A DNA stretch of 64,000 bases from Burkholderiales bacterium Ga0077543 (GTDB lineage: Bacteria; Pseudomonadota; Gammaproteobacteria; Burkholderiales; Burkholderiaceae_C): NCBI GenBank assembly GCA_001464055.1, contig LNET01000117.1, positions 26,134-90,133 on the forward strand, read 5' to 3'. Below are positions 28,726 to 38,463 of this stretch, in pieces. The translations under genes and the position numbers were made by a program. The notes under the pieces were generated by a model. That model did not search any database. It saw only the letters and a list, made by a program, of their open reading frames with translations, and was not told the DNA's origin. Each line of letters starts with the position of its first letter. Position 1 is the first letter of the stretch.

Positions 28726-30099
28726 ATGTCCTCCTCCCGTCCAGACCAGGGCTTTGCCTATCGCAAGGACCAGTTTCAGCAGATCGTCGAAGACACCCTG
28801 GCCCTGGCCAGGAAGCTCGGTGCCAGCGACGCCGGAGCCGAAGTCTCCGAGGGCGTGGGCCTGTCGGTGTCGGTTCGCAAGGGTGAACTCGAGAACGTCG
28901 AGCGCAATCGCGACAAGTCGCTCGGCGTCAGCATCTACCTGGGGCAGCGCCGGGGAAATGCCAGCACCTCGGACTTCTCTGCGGCAGCGCTGAAGCAGAC
29001 CGTGCAGGCGGCCTACGACATCGCCCGATTCACCGCCGAAGACCCCGCCGCTGGCCTGCCCGACGCCGAGGATCTGGCCACGCCTGAAGAGGTGGCGCAA
29101 GACCTCGACCTGTTCCACCCCTGGGACATCGACGCCGCAGGCGCAGCCGACCTGGCCCGGCGCTGCGAAGCCGCGGCGCTGCGTGTCAGCAAGAAGATCA
29201 GCAACTCCGAAGGCGCTGGCGTCTCGGCCCAGCAGGCCCATTTCTGGGCTGGCAGCACACGCGGCTTTCGCGGCGGCTACGCCAGTTCACGCCACTACGT
29301 TTCAGTGTCGCCCATCGCCGGCAAGGGCCGCGACATGCAGCGGGATGCCTGGTACACGTCGATGCGCAATGCTGCCGACCTGGCCGACGTCGAGGCCGTG
29401 GGGCGGTATGCCGCGGAGCGTGCACTGGCTCGTCTGAAGTCGCGCCGCGTGGCCACGGGCGAAGTGCCGGTGCTGTTCGAAAGCACGGTTGCGGCCGGAT
29501 TGCTGGGTGCTTATGTTCAGGCCACCTCGGGCGGTTCTTTGTACCGCAAAGCTTCGTTTCTGGAAGCCAGCCTGGGCAAGACCGTGTTGGCCAGGCACAT
29601 CGATATCCGGGAAGACCCCCACATCCCCAGAGGCAAGGGCAGCGCGCCTTTCGACGACGAGGGTGTTCGCACCCGCGCTCGCAGCATCGTGCAGCGCGGG
29701 GTGTGCAAGAGCTACTTCCTGAGCAGCTATTCGGCGCGCAAGCTGGGCATGAAGACCACGGGCCATGCCGGCGGCTCGCAAAACCTGTCGATGACCAGCC
29801 GCCTGACCCAGCCTGGCGACGACCTGCCAGCCATGCTGCGCAAGCTGGGCCGGGGCCTTTTTGTCACCGAGCTCATGGGGCAGGGCGTGAATTACGTCAC
29901 GGGCGACTATTCGCGCGGCGCCGCGGGTTTCTGGGTCGAAGGGGGGGTGATCGTGCACCCGGTTCACGAGGTCACGATCGCGGGCAACCTGGGCCGGATG
30001 TTCAAGGACATCGCCGCCGTCGGTGCCGATGTCTACACCAGCGGCAGCAAGAGCGTGGGCTCGGTGCTCGTGGGTGCCATGAAACTCGCGGGTAGTTGA
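28726..30099 (+). CDS. pmbA: Metalloprotease PmbA/TldE
   Basis: GAEVSEGVGLSVSVRKGELENVERNRDKSLGVSIYLGQRRGNASTSDFS; YSARKLGMKTTGHAGGSQNL; NYVTGDYSRGAAGFWVEGG. Confidence 0.95.
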   Translation: MSSSRPDQGFAYRKDQFQQIVEDTLALARKLGASDAGAEVSEGVGLSVSVRKGELENVERNRDKSLGVSIYLGQRRGNASTSDFSAAALKQTVQAAYDIARFTAEDPAAGLPDAEDLATPEEVAQDLDLFHPWDIDAAGAADLARRCEAAALRVSKKISNSEGAGVSAQQAHFWAGSTRGFRGGYASSRHYVSVSPIAGKGRDMQRDAWYTSMRNAADLADVEAVGRYAAERALARLKSRRVATGEVPVLFESTVAAGLLGAYVQATSGGSLYRKASFLEASLGKTVLARHIDIREDPHIPRGKGSAPFDDEGVRTRARSIVQRGVCKSYFLSSYSARKLGMKTTGHAGGSQNLSMTSRLTQPGDDLPAMLRKLGRGLFVTELMGQGVNYVTGDYSRGAAGFWVEGGVIVHPVHEVTIAGNLGRMFKDIAAVGADVYTSGSKSVGSVLVGAMKLAGS

Positions 30100-30201
30100 G
30101 TCGCGAAGGGGAAAACCCGCTCGGGCGGGCAATGACCCCACTTTTAGAATCCGGCGCGTCACGCATCGTCCCCGCAAAGGACTCCCAGGAGAAAAAAAGC
30201 C

Positions 30202-31284
30202 ATGGAACGTCGTTCCTTCGTCCACGGTGCCGGTCTCGCCGGCATCCTTGCAGCGGGTACTGCTCCCGCAGTCGTCCACGCCCAGGCCAACATCCGCTGG
30301 CGGCTGACCTCGGGTTTTCCGAAGGCGCTGGACACCATCTTCGGCGCCGCCGACACCTTCGCCAAGAAGGTCGGCGAACTCAGCGGCGGCAAGTTCCAGA
30401 TCACCACCCACGCCGCGGGTGAGCTGGTTCCGATGCCCGGGCTGGTCGACGCCGTGCAGGCCGGCACGGTCGAGATGGGTCACACCGCGCCCTACTACTA
30501 CTTCGGCAAGAACGACGCCTTTGCGCTGGGTTGCGCCATCCCCTTCGGCCTGAACAGCCGCCAGATGACGGCCTGGATGTACGACGGCAACGGCCTGAAG
30601 CTGATGCGCGAGTTCTACGCTGGCTACAACATCATCAGCTTCCCGATGGGCAACACCGGCGCGCAGATGGGCGGCTGGTACCGCAAGGAGATCAAGACCG
30701 TTGCCGACATGAAAGGCCTGAAGTTCCGCGTCGGCGGCTTTGCCGGCAAGGTGACCGCGCGCCTGGGCACGGTGTCGCAGAACATTCCCGGCGGCGAGAT
30801 CTACCAGGCGCTGGAAAAAGGCACGATCGATGCTGCCGAGTGGGTGGGCCCGTACGACGACCAGAAACTGGGCTTGAACAAGGTCGCGCCCGTCTACCAT
30901 TTCCCCGGATGGTGGGAAGGTGGCCCGCAGCTGGACCTGTACGTCAACACCCGGGCCTATGCCGGCCTGTCGGCCGAATACAAGGCCATCATCGAATGCG
31001 CCGCGGCTTTCGCCCATACGGAGATGCAGGCCAAGTACGACGCCCGCAATCCGGCCGCGCTGAAGGCGCTGGTCGCGGGTGGCGCCCGCCTGGTTGCCTT
31101 CCCGAATCCGGTGCTGGCGGCGGCCTTCAAGGAGGCCATGGCGCTGTACAGCGAGGTCAGCGCCAGCAACCCGGCATTCAAGAAGATCTACGACGACTAC
31201 TCGAACTTCCGCCGCGAAGCCAACCTGTGGTTCCGCTTCACTGAGGCGCGCTTCGACAGCTTCATGCAGCAGCAGCGGCTGTAA
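30202..31284 (+). CDS. TRAP transporter substrate-binding protein (DctP family)
   Basis: Signal peptide; IRWRLTSGFPKALDTIFGAADTFAKKVGELSGGKFQITTHAAGEL; GTIDAAEWVGPYDDQKLGL. Confidence 0.93.
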   Translation: MERRSFVHGAGLAGILAAGTAPAVVHAQANIRWRLTSGFPKALDTIFGAADTFAKKVGELSGGKFQITTHAAGELVPMPGLVDAVQAGTVEMGHTAPYYYFGKNDAFALGCAIPFGLNSRQMTAWMYDGNGLKLMREFYAGYNIISFPMGNTGAQMGGWYRKEIKTVADMKGLKFRVGGFAGKVTARLGTVSQNIPGGEIYQALEKGTIDAAEWVGPYDDQKLGLNKVAPVYHFPGWWEGGPQLDLYVNTRAYAGLSAEYKAIIECAAAFAHTEMQAKYDARNPAALKALVAGGARLVAFPNPVLAAAFKEAMALYSEVSASNPAFKKIYDDYSNFRREANLWFRFTEARFDSFMQQQRL

Positions 31285-31306
31285 CGGGCTTGTCAGCTCA
31301 CCCATC

Positions 31307-31333
31307 AAAAAGCCCCGCAGTGCGGGGCTTTTT
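31307..31333. terminator. Bidirectional rho-independent terminator between convergent TRAP genes
   Basis: AAAAAGCCCCGCAGTGCGGGGCTTTTT, GC stem with A5/T5 flanks. Confidence 0.93.
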
Positions 31334-31354
31334 GTCTTGGGTGCGAGTACAGGC

Positions 31355-33127
31355 TCAAGGACGCTTGGGCTGAGCCTGGGCGTCGTTCTTCATTGCTTCC
31401 TCCAAAGCCTTCATCGGGTCCTGTTCCCCGGGCTCGCTTGCCGCAGGATCAGAGCCCTCGGCTTCGGACGCGGCGGGATCGGGGTCGGGAAGACCCATGC
31501 TTTCCAGCGCCTTGGTGGCGTCGATGACGGGTCCCTTGCTGATGTTGCCGCTGACGAGTTCGGGGTTGAGCACGACCGTCACCACCATGATGAGCTGCAG
31601 GATGATGAAGGCGATCGAGCCCTTGTAGATCTGCGCCGTGGTCACGGCCGGGATGCGTTCGCCGGTGATGCGGTCGTCGTAGTCCTTCTTCGCGGCCACG
31701 CTGCGCAGGTAGAACAGCGCGAAGCCGAAGGGCGGGGTCAGGAAGCTGGTCTGCAGGTTCATGGCCAGGATCACGCCGAACCAGATCAGGTCGATGCCCA
31801 TCTTGTCGGCCACCGGCGCCAGGATCGGCACGACGATGAAGGCGATCTCGAAGAAGTCGATGAACATGCCCAGGACGAAGACCAGCAGGTTCACCACCAG
31901 CAGGAAACCCAGTTGGCCGCCGGGCAGCTTGTCGAACAGGTGTTCGACCCAGATGTGGCCGTCGGCCGCGTTGAAGGTGAAGCTGAAGACGGTGCTGCCG
32001 ATCAGGATGAACATCACGAAAACCGACAGCCGGGCGGTGCTGTCCAGCGCCTGCTTCAGCAGGTTCAGCCCGAGCTTGCGACGTGCACCGGCCATGATCA
32101 GCGCGCCCAGGGCACCCATGGCGCCGCCTTCGGTGGGTGTGGCCACGCCCAGGAAGATGGTGCCCAGCACCAGGAAGATCAGCACCAGCGGCGGGATCAG
32201 CACGAAGGTGACCTGCTCGGCCAGCTTCGACAGCAGCCCGAAGCCCAGCAGCCGGTTGGCCAGCGCCAGGCTCAAGGCCAGCAGCGAAGCGATGGTCATC
32301 GACAGGATGATCGTCTCGTCGTTCGGGGCGGGGGTCTCGCGCTCGATCCAGCTGTTGATGATTCCGCCATGCACCTGCGACCAGGCCCAGCCCGCCGCTG
32401 CACAGAACAGCAGCAACACGAGCAGCGAACGGTGGCCTGAGGCGCCGTCGGCTTCACGGTAGATGCGAGCTTCGAGCGGCAGCGCCGGCACCCACTTCGG
32501 TCTGACCAGCGCCACGCCCATGATGAACAGCAGGTACAGCCCGACCAGCATCAGCCCCGGCACCAGCGCGCCGGCGTACATGTCGCCTACCGAACGACCC
32601 AGCTGGTCGGCCAGCACGATCAGCACCAAAGAAGGCGGAATCGCCTGCGCAAGCGTGCCGCTGGCGGTGATGGTGCCGGTGGCGATGGTGCGGTTGTAGC
32701 CGTAGCGCAGCATGATCGGCAGCGATATCAGCCCCATGCTGATCACGGCGGCCGCCACCACGCCGGTGGTTGCTGCCAGCAGCGCGCCGACCAGCACCAC
32801 GGCCACGGCCAGGCCGCCGCGCAACGGCCCGAAGACCTGGCCCACGGTTTCGAGCAGGTCTTCGGCCATGCCCGAACGTTCGAGCACGATCCCCATCAAG
32901 GTGAAGAAGGGGATCGCCAGCAGGGTGTCGTTCTGCATGATTCCGAACACCCGCAGCGGCAGCGCGCCGAACAGGTTGTCCTGGAAGAGCCCGGCTTCCA
33001 TGCCGACAAAGCCGAACAGCAGGCCGGTGGCGGCCAGCCCGAAGGCCACCGGAATGCCCGTCAGCAGGAACAGCAGCAGCCCCGCAAACATCAGCGGGAC
33101 GAAGTTCTGGACAACGAAGTCGATCAT
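31355..33127 (-). CDS. TRAP transporter large permease (DctM), long form
   Basis: FVPLMFAGLLLFLLTGIPVAFGLAATGLLFG; SGTLAQAIPPSLVLIVLADQLG; GVATPTEGGAMGALGAL; 590 aa with acidic C-terminal tail. Confidence 0.94.
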   Translation of the reverse strand: MIDFVVQNFVPLMFAGLLLFLLTGIPVAFGLAATGLLFGFVGMEAGLFQDNLFGALPLRVFGIMQNDTLLAIPFFTLMGIVLERSGMAEDLLETVGQVFGPLRGGLAVAVVLVGALLAATTGVVAAAVISMGLISLPIMLRYGYNRTIATGTITASGTLAQAIPPSLVLIVLADQLGRSVGDMYAGALVPGLMLVGLYLLFIMGVALVRPKWVPALPLEARIYREADGASGHRSLLVLLLFCAAAGWAWSQVHGGIINSWIERETPAPNDETIILSMTIASLLALSLALANRLLGFGLLSKLAEQVTFVLIPPLVLIFLVLGTIFLGVATPTEGGAMGALGALIMAGARRKLGLNLLKQALDSTARLSVFVMFILIGSTVFSFTFNAADGHIWVEHLFDKLPGGQLGFLLVVNLLVFVLGMFIDFFEIAFIVVPILAPVADKMGIDLIWFGVILAMNLQTSFLTPPFGFALFYLRSVAAKKDYDDRITGERIPAVTTAQIYKGSIAFIILQLIMVVTVVLNPELVSGNISKGPVIDATKALESMGLPDPDPAASEAEGSDPAASEPGEQDPMKALEEAMKNDAQAQPKRP

Positions 33128-33750
33128 GGCTTCTTGCCCCTGGCCGCCAGCAGGGCCTGCTCACGGCGCGCCGCCTCCTCGGCCAGGGCTTCGGCGAACT
33201 TCAGTTCCTCAAGCTTGTCTTCGGCTTCGGTGAAAGGGTGTGCACGCCGACCGGCCAGGAAGGCCGCGCGCTTGATGAGTTCCGACAGGCATTGCAGCAG
33301 CAGCAGACCGAAGCCCACCGGGATGAGCAGCAGCACCGGCCAGCGGATCAGGCCCCCTGCGTTCTGGCTCATTTCGCCAGACACCCAGGCGCGCTCGAAG
33401 ACCGGCCAGGACAGGTACATCAGGATCAGGCACAGCGGAATCGTGAACACGACGATCCCGAGCAGGTCGATCAGCGCATTGGTGCGGGCCGACAGCTTCG
33501 TGGCGATGAAGTCGATGCGCACATGGGCGTTGCGCAGAAAGACATAGCCCGCGCCGAGCATGAACACGGCGGCAAACAAATACCACTGGATCTCGAGATA
33601 GGCGTTCGAGCCGATGTCGAAGGCCTTGCGCATGATGGCGTTCGTGGCGCTGATCAACACGGCCGCAAGCACCAGCCAGCCCACCATCTTGCCTATCAGC
33701 TCGTTGAGATGATCGATGCCCCTGGACAGGGCCAGCAGCGCGGCCACCAC
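33124..33750 (-). CDS. TRAP transporter small permease (DctQ)
   Basis: Small integral membrane protein, LEIQWYLFAAVFMLGAGYVFLRNAHVRIDFIA; 4-nt overlap with dctM. Confidence 0.92.
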   Translation of the reverse strand: MVAALLALSRGIDHLNELIGKMVGWLVLAAVLISATNAIMRKAFDIGSNAYLEIQWYLFAAVFMLGAGYVFLRNAHVRIDFIATKLSARTNALIDLLGIVVFTIPLCLILMYLSWPVFERAWVSGEMSQNAGGLIRWPVLLLIPVGFGLLLLQCLSELIKRAAFLAGRRAHPFTEAEDKLEELKFAEALAEEAARREQALLAARGKKP

Positions 33751-33753
33751 GTT

Positions 33754-34101
33754 CTACCGGGCGCTGGCGGCGTCGAACAGGCGGGCCGACCTCCCGCCCG
33801 AGCGGCAGAAGGCCAGCAAGGGGCGCGGAAGTTCAGCCAGCATCTGGGCGAATGCCGCGATCTCCTCGGGCGACTGGTAGCCGCCGTCCACGGGCAGGTG
33901 CCGGTAGACCAGACCGGCGGCGAGGGCTGCAGCCTCGATCTCGGCGCTGGTCGGCTGGTCCGGCCCGTGTTCGTGATCAGGCCGGTTGTTGACGACGCTG
34001 CGAAAACCCGCGCGGGCGGCCTCGGCCATGGCTTCGGGGGTCAGCTGGGGGGCGACACAGACGTCGGCGGCGACGGCGCGCAGGGGCAGGGTGTGGCTCA
34101 T
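33754..34101 (-). CDS. TIGR01244/DUF442 family sulfur transferase/phosphatase
   Basis: VAPQLTPEAMAEAARAGFRSVVNNRPDHE; LAFCRSGGRSARLF active-site loop. Confidence 0.88.
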   Translation of the reverse strand: MSHTLPLRAVAADVCVAPQLTPEAMAEAARAGFRSVVNNRPDHEHGPDQPTSAEIEAAALAAGLVYRHLPVDGGYQSPEEIAAFAQMLAELPRPLLAFCRSGGRSARLFDAASAR

Positions 34102-34107
34102 GGGGCT

Positions 34108-34581
34108 CTACTTTGCCAGACCTGCGGACAGTGCCGCCTTCACCGCCGCCGACAGCAGCCCCATGTCGGCTTGTCCGGCCAGACGCGACTTGGCCGCAGC
34201 CATCACGCGCCCCATGTCGCCGGGGCCGGGCGCGCGGCCCAGCTCGGCCGTCAAGCCGGCCACGATCTCGGCGACGGCCTGGCCGATCTCGGCCTCGGAC
34301 AGGCGTTGCGGAAGATAGGCCTGCAGCACCATGATCTCGGTCCGTTCCTTGGCTGCCAGGTCCTCGCGGCCGCCGGTCTCGAATGCGCCGACCGAGTCCT
34401 TGCGCTGCTTGATCATCTTGTCGACGATGGCAATCACGGCAGCGTCGTCGAGCACGATGCGCTCGTCGACTTCGCGCTGCTTGCAGGCGGCCAGCAGCAT
34501 GCGGACGGTCGAAAGCCGCTCGGCGTCCTTGGCGCGCATCGCGACCTTCATGTCTTCGTTGATCCGGTCTTTGAGGCTCAT
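34108..34581 (-). CDS. yqeY: GatB/YqeY domain-containing protein
   Basis: MSLKDRINEDMKVAMRAKDAERLSTVRMLLAACKQREVDER; adjacent to rpsU. Confidence 0.93.
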   Translation of the reverse strand: MSLKDRINEDMKVAMRAKDAERLSTVRMLLAACKQREVDERIVLDDAAVIAIVDKMIKQRKDSVGAFETGGREDLAAKERTEIMVLQAYLPQRLSEAEIGQAVAEIVAGLTAELGRAPGPGDMGRVMAAAKSRLAGQADMGLLSAAVKAALSAGLAK

Positions 34582-34603
34582 GCGGGTCTCCAGGCCCAAT
34601 AGG

Positions 34604-34632
34604 AAAGCCCGCGGCGGAGTTCCGGCGCGGGC
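34604..34632 (-). terminator. Putative rpsU terminator/attenuator hairpin
   Basis: GCCCGCG...CGCGGGC stem followed on the minus strand by TTTCC. Confidence 0.45.
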
Positions 34633-34695
34633 CTGTCGATCACGTTGTGCGGGGCATGCACGGCCATTTGGCCGACCATGCCTTGTCGCGCTGGA

Positions 34696-34908
34696 TCAGT
34701 AAAGCTTCTTCGGCAGCTGCATGCTGCGAACGCGCTTGAAGTGGCGCTTCACTGCCGCAGCCTTCTTGCGCTTGCGCTCGGACGTGGGCTTCTCGTAGAA
34801 CTCGCGCGCGCGCAATTCGGTGAGCAGACCGATCTTCTCGATGGTGCGCTTGAAGCGGCGCAGGGCGACGTCGAACGGCTCGTTCTCTTTGACGCGGATG
34901 GTGGTCAT
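34696..34908 (-). CDS. rpsU: 30S ribosomal protein S21
   Basis: [59 protein letters not shown]. Confidence 0.98.
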   Translation of the reverse strand: MTTIRVKENEPFDVALRRFKRTIEKIGLLTELRAREFYEKPTSERKRKKAAAVKRHFKRVRSMQLPKKLY

Positions 34909-34961
34909 GTATGAAGCAATCCTATGGTGCTGCGCCCTGGGGAACCCCGGATTTCCGGAGC

Positions 34962-34979
34962 CTTTCGAACCTTCGAAAG
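34962..34979. promoter_or_regulatory. Palindrome in the rpsU 5' leader
   Basis: CTTTCGAA-CC-TTCGAAAG, between the TATACT -10-like element (35030-35035) and the rpsU start. Confidence 0.4.
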
Positions 34980-35056
34980 AACCGGTCTTGACCGAGCGGC
35001 TGACGCAGCCTGTGCCAGCAAAGCCCGCGAGTATAAACCGTTCGCGCGTCAGAAGG

Positions 35057-36247
35057 CTACAGGGAGCGGGCACAGGCGGCTGCGCTGGCCCAGGCCCACT
35101 GGAAGTTGTAGCCGCCCAGCCAGCCCGTGACGTCGACCACCTCGCCAATGAAGTGCAGCCCGGGCAGGCGCCGGCTGGCCAGGGTCTGCGAGTCGAGTTC
35201 CCGGGTATCCACGCCGCCGGCCATGACCTCGGCCTTGCGCCAGCCTTCGGTGCCGGTGGGCTGGACCTGCCAATGCAGGAGGCTCTCGCCCAGCCGCGCA
35301 AGCTCACGGTCGCGCACCTCGGGCAGCGGGCGCTGGGCTGGCAAGTCGTGCACCTGCAGCCAGGTCTGGGCCAGCCGGTCGGGCAGGTGCAGGGACAGTT
35401 CGTTGCCCAGCTGGCGGCGGGAAGTCAGCTTGGCCTGCCGCAATGTGTCCGCCAGACGTGCGTCGGCCAGTGCCAGACGCAGGGGCGCCCCGGGTCGCCA
35501 GTAGCTCGAGACCTGCAGCACCGCCGGGCCGCTCAGGCCTCGGTGCGTGAAGAGCAGGTCTTCGACGAAGCGGCCACGCTGGCGGCCTTCGCCTGTTTCG
35601 ATCCGCACTTCCAGCGACAGTCCGGCCAGGGCGGAAAAGGGTGCCCAGGCTGCCGGGTCGAAGCTCAAGGGCACCAGGGCCGGGCGTGGCTCGACGATGT
35701 GGTGGCCGAACTGCCTGGCCAGGCGCAGGCCCCAGTCGGTGGCGCCGATCTTTGGCACCGGCAGCCCGCCCGTGGCCACGACCAGTTTCGGGGCCGTCAC
35801 CGGGCCGCGCGAGGTGTCCAGTTCGAAGCCGCTCGGGCTGTGGCGGACCGCGTCCACGCTGCAGGGCTGCCAGTGGCTGACGCCGCCGGCCGCGCATTCG
35901 GCCAGCAGCAAGCGGATCACCTGGTCCGATGACTCGTCGCAGAACAGCTGGCCCCGGTGCTTTTCATGGAAGCCGACGCCATGACGCTGGAGCAGGGCGA
36001 TAAAGTCGGCGGGCGTGTAGCGGGCCAGCGCCGATTTGCAGAAAGCCGGGTTGTCCGACAGGAAGTTGGCTGGCGTGCTGTCGCGATTGGTGAAGTTGCA
36101 GCGGCCGCCGCCAGAAATGCGGATCTTCTCGGCCACCTTCTCGGCGTGGTCGACGAGCAAGACCTTCAGGCCGCGCTGCCCGGCCACGCCGGCACAGAAC
36201 AGGCCGGCGGCGCCAGCGCCGACGACGATGGCGTCAAAGTGTTGCAT
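35057..36247 (-). CDS. HI0933/YhiN-family NAD(P)/FAD-dependent oxidoreductase
   Basis: [52 protein letters not shown]-terminal [27 protein letters not shown]-like. Confidence 0.94.
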   Translation of the reverse strand: MQHFDAIVVGAGAAGLFCAGVAGQRGLKVLLVDHAEKVAEKIRISGGGRCNFTNRDSTPANFLSDNPAFCKSALARYTPADFIALLQRHGVGFHEKHRGQLFCDESSDQVIRLLLAECAAGGVSHWQPCSVDAVRHSPSGFELDTSRGPVTAPKLVVATGGLPVPKIGATDWGLRLARQFGHHIVEPRPALVPLSFDPAAWAPFSALAGLSLEVRIETGEGRQRGRFVEDLLFTHRGLSGPAVLQVSSYWRPGAPLRLALADARLADTLRQAKLTSRRQLGNELSLHLPDRLAQTWLQVHDLPAQRPLPEVRDRELARLGESLLHWQVQPTGTEGWRKAEVMAGGVDTRELDSQTLASRRLPGLHFIGEVVDVTGWLGGYNFQWAWASAAACARSL

Positions 36248-36280
36248 CGAGCCGATTATCGGCAGCGTTGCTGCATCGCG

Positions 36281-37240
36281 TCAGAGCATCTGCCGGGTTG
36301 GCGCGGCCTGGCCCTGCTCCAGCACCCGCAGCGCCTGGAGCACGGCATGGGCCTGTCGTGCGAGCGGCGCCGGCGCCGGCCGCTCACCTGCGAGAACCGA
36401 CTGGATGTACAGCGCGGTGCTGGCAGAGTCGTTGTCGCGGGGCAGAAGTGGAAGCTCGGTCACGACGCCTTGCTGCGCCGCCACGCAGGCCTCGGGGCAC
36501 GCTTGCCCTTCGGCATAGGTGTCTATGCGTGGCTGCCGACGCGGGTCGGCCACGGGTTCGCCTTCGGTGCCGCGCAGCAGCATCGCGTCAGCCCGTTCGC
36601 GTTGCGCCCACTGCGCCATCAATGCCGTGAACTCGGGGTGGGTGCTGTTCACCAGCCGCAGGCACCGCAACGCGCCCAGTGGATGCAGCATCTTGGCAAT
36701 GCTGTGTCCACTGTTGCGCAGGCCCACCGTCCAGCGCACGTTCAGCAACCGCTGCAGCGGTTGGCACAGGGTTTCCAGTGCCATGAAGGCCGGTTCGCGG
36801 CGCGCCCAGGCAGCGTGGATGTCGGCCTGGTCTTGCGCCCGTGGCAGGCCCAGGTCGTGGAAGATCTGGGCGCTGCCGACGCGTTGCGGGTCGTGAACCG
36901 GCCCGTGCACGAGCACTCGCGCACCGGCCCGTGCGAGTTCCATCGCGAGCAGGGGTGTCAGGTTCGGCAGCCGCCGCGAACCGTTGTAGCTGGGAATCAG
37001 AACCACCGGGCGGTCGCTGCGCAGCCGCAGGCAGCGTTCGTGAGCAGCATCCAGGAAGCCGCAGAGTTCGTCCAGCGTTTCCCCCTTCATCCGCAATGCC
37101 ATCACGAACGCGCCCAGTTCGAGATCGCTGACCGCGCCGTCCAGTACCTGTGTCATCACGGCATGGGCCTGGGGTCGGCTCAGGTGCCGGGCGCCCTGGG
37201 CGCCGCGGCCTATGTCCTTCAGGATGGGGATGATGCTCAC
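36281..37240 (-). CDS. ybiB: YbiB family (anthranilate phosphoribosyltransferase-like fold) protein
   Basis: ILKDIGRGAQGARHLSRPQAHAVMTQVLDGAVSDLELGAFVMALRMKGET; GTG start. Confidence 0.88.
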   Translation of the reverse strand: MSIIPILKDIGRGAQGARHLSRPQAHAVMTQVLDGAVSDLELGAFVMALRMKGETLDELCGFLDAAHERCLRLRSDRPVVLIPSYNGSRRLPNLTPLLAMELARAGARVLVHGPVHDPQRVGSAQIFHDLGLPRAQDQADIHAAWARREPAFMALETLCQPLQRLLNVRWTVGLRNSGHSIAKMLHPLGALRCLRLVNSTHPEFTALMAQWAQRERADAMLLRGTEGEPVADPRRQPRIDTYAEGQACPEACVAAQQGVVTELPLLPRDNDSASTALYIQSVLAGERPAPAPLARQAHAVLQALRVLEQGQAAPTRQML

Positions 37241-37446
37241 GACTCGTCTTCCTGCGCCGGGGGCGCGCGCTATTGCCGGTTGTCGGGTGCAAGAAGCGGG
37301 CCCGGTTGCATCCATCCCTAACTTGTTGCCGATAATGACGGTGTTAGGGACATGGGGCTGTTTGCCGCTTGCCCTCGGGCGCGACCACCACCACCATTGG
37401 TGCCAGAGGGCATGTGCCGGAACACTTCACAGAGATCCTCTTTCCC

Positions 37447-38448
37447 ATGAGCCAAACACCCGTTCTCTTGCCGCAGGTCCCGACAGGCCTGGTGGGCGAG
37501 ATCCTGCCCGCGTTCCTGGCGGCGCGGGGCGAAGCATGGGCCTTGAAAGACGTGGCTTCAGGTCGATACGTGCAGGCCAGTTCCGCCTGGCTGCAGTGGC
37601 TGGGCCGCCATGCCGACATGGTGCTCGGTCACACCGATGCCGATGTTTTCGACGCTGCGCTGGCCGGCGCATTCAGGGCAGCCGAAGTGACGGCACTGGC
37701 CCAAGGTGACCCGCTTCACAGCGAACACCGTTTCGATTGGGCCGGACAACGCAGGGCCTTCGACGTGCTGCGTGTCGTGACGCCGGCCGACGGTGAGGGC
37801 CGGCGCTGGATTTTCAGCACCTGGACCGACCTGGGCGAGTCGCAGCGCCAGGAAGCCCAGCTGCGCGCAGCGCTCGAACAGATCGAGCAGCATCAGCGTG
37901 CCAACGAGGCCTTGCGACGCGAACTGGCCGACCAGGCTTTGCGCGATCCGGCCTCGGGCCTGTATTCGCGTGCCCATTTCGAAGACCAGTTGCGCCGCGA
38001 GGCGGACCTGTCCACCCGTGAGCACCGCGAATTCGCCCTGGTGCTGATCGCCGTAGACCCCGCCAGCGACAAAGTGCGGGCACTGGGCCAGGCCGGCCAG
38101 ACCCGCGTCCTGGAGGCGATGGGCAACCTGCTGCGCAGTGGCACCCGAGCGATGGATGCGTCATGCCGCCTCGACGAAGGGCGCTTTGCCGTGCTGTTGT
38201 CGGGGGTCGGGCTCGCTACGGCACATTCCCGCATGGAAGGCCTGCGCCGCAAATGCGCCACGCAGATCGTCATGCATGCCGGCCAGGAACTGGGATTCAC
38301 GGTGGCGATGGGTGTGGCCAGCTTTCCGCACACCGCACATTCGCAGGATGAACTGGTGGCTGCGTGCGAAGCGGCCCTGACGGAAGCCCAGCGCCGTGGT
38401 GGCAACCATGTCACGCTGGCGGCCATCCGCTTCGATCCGGCCCGCTGA
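37447..38448 (+). CDS. PAS + degenerate GGDEF domain protein (putative c-di-GMP receptor)
   Basis: PAS-like N-terminus; GGDEF position reads DEGRF in RAMDASCRLDEGRFAVLLSG, RxxD retained. Confidence 0.85.
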   Translation: MSQTPVLLPQVPTGLVGEILPAFLAARGEAWALKDVASGRYVQASSAWLQWLGRHADMVLGHTDADVFDAALAGAFRAAEVTALAQGDPLHSEHRFDWAGQRRAFDVLRVVTPADGEGRRWIFSTWTDLGESQRQEAQLRAALEQIEQHQRANEALRRELADQALRDPASGLYSRAHFEDQLRREADLSTREHREFALVLIAVDPASDKVRALGQAGQTRVLEAMGNLLRSGTRAMDASCRLDEGRFAVLLSGVGLATAHSRMEGLRRKCATQIVMHAGQELGFTVAMGVASFPHTAHSQDELVAACEAALTEAQRRGGNHVTLAAIRFDPAR

Positions 38449-38463
38449 ACGACTGGGGCGGGT

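Noticed and set aside
37370-37412. TGCCCTC...GAGGGCA inverted repeat upstream of the PAS-GGDEF gene as a possible riboswitch
   Set aside because: Only a 7-bp stem with a long loop; no known riboswitch motif recognised, and GC-rich sequence produces such repeats by chance.
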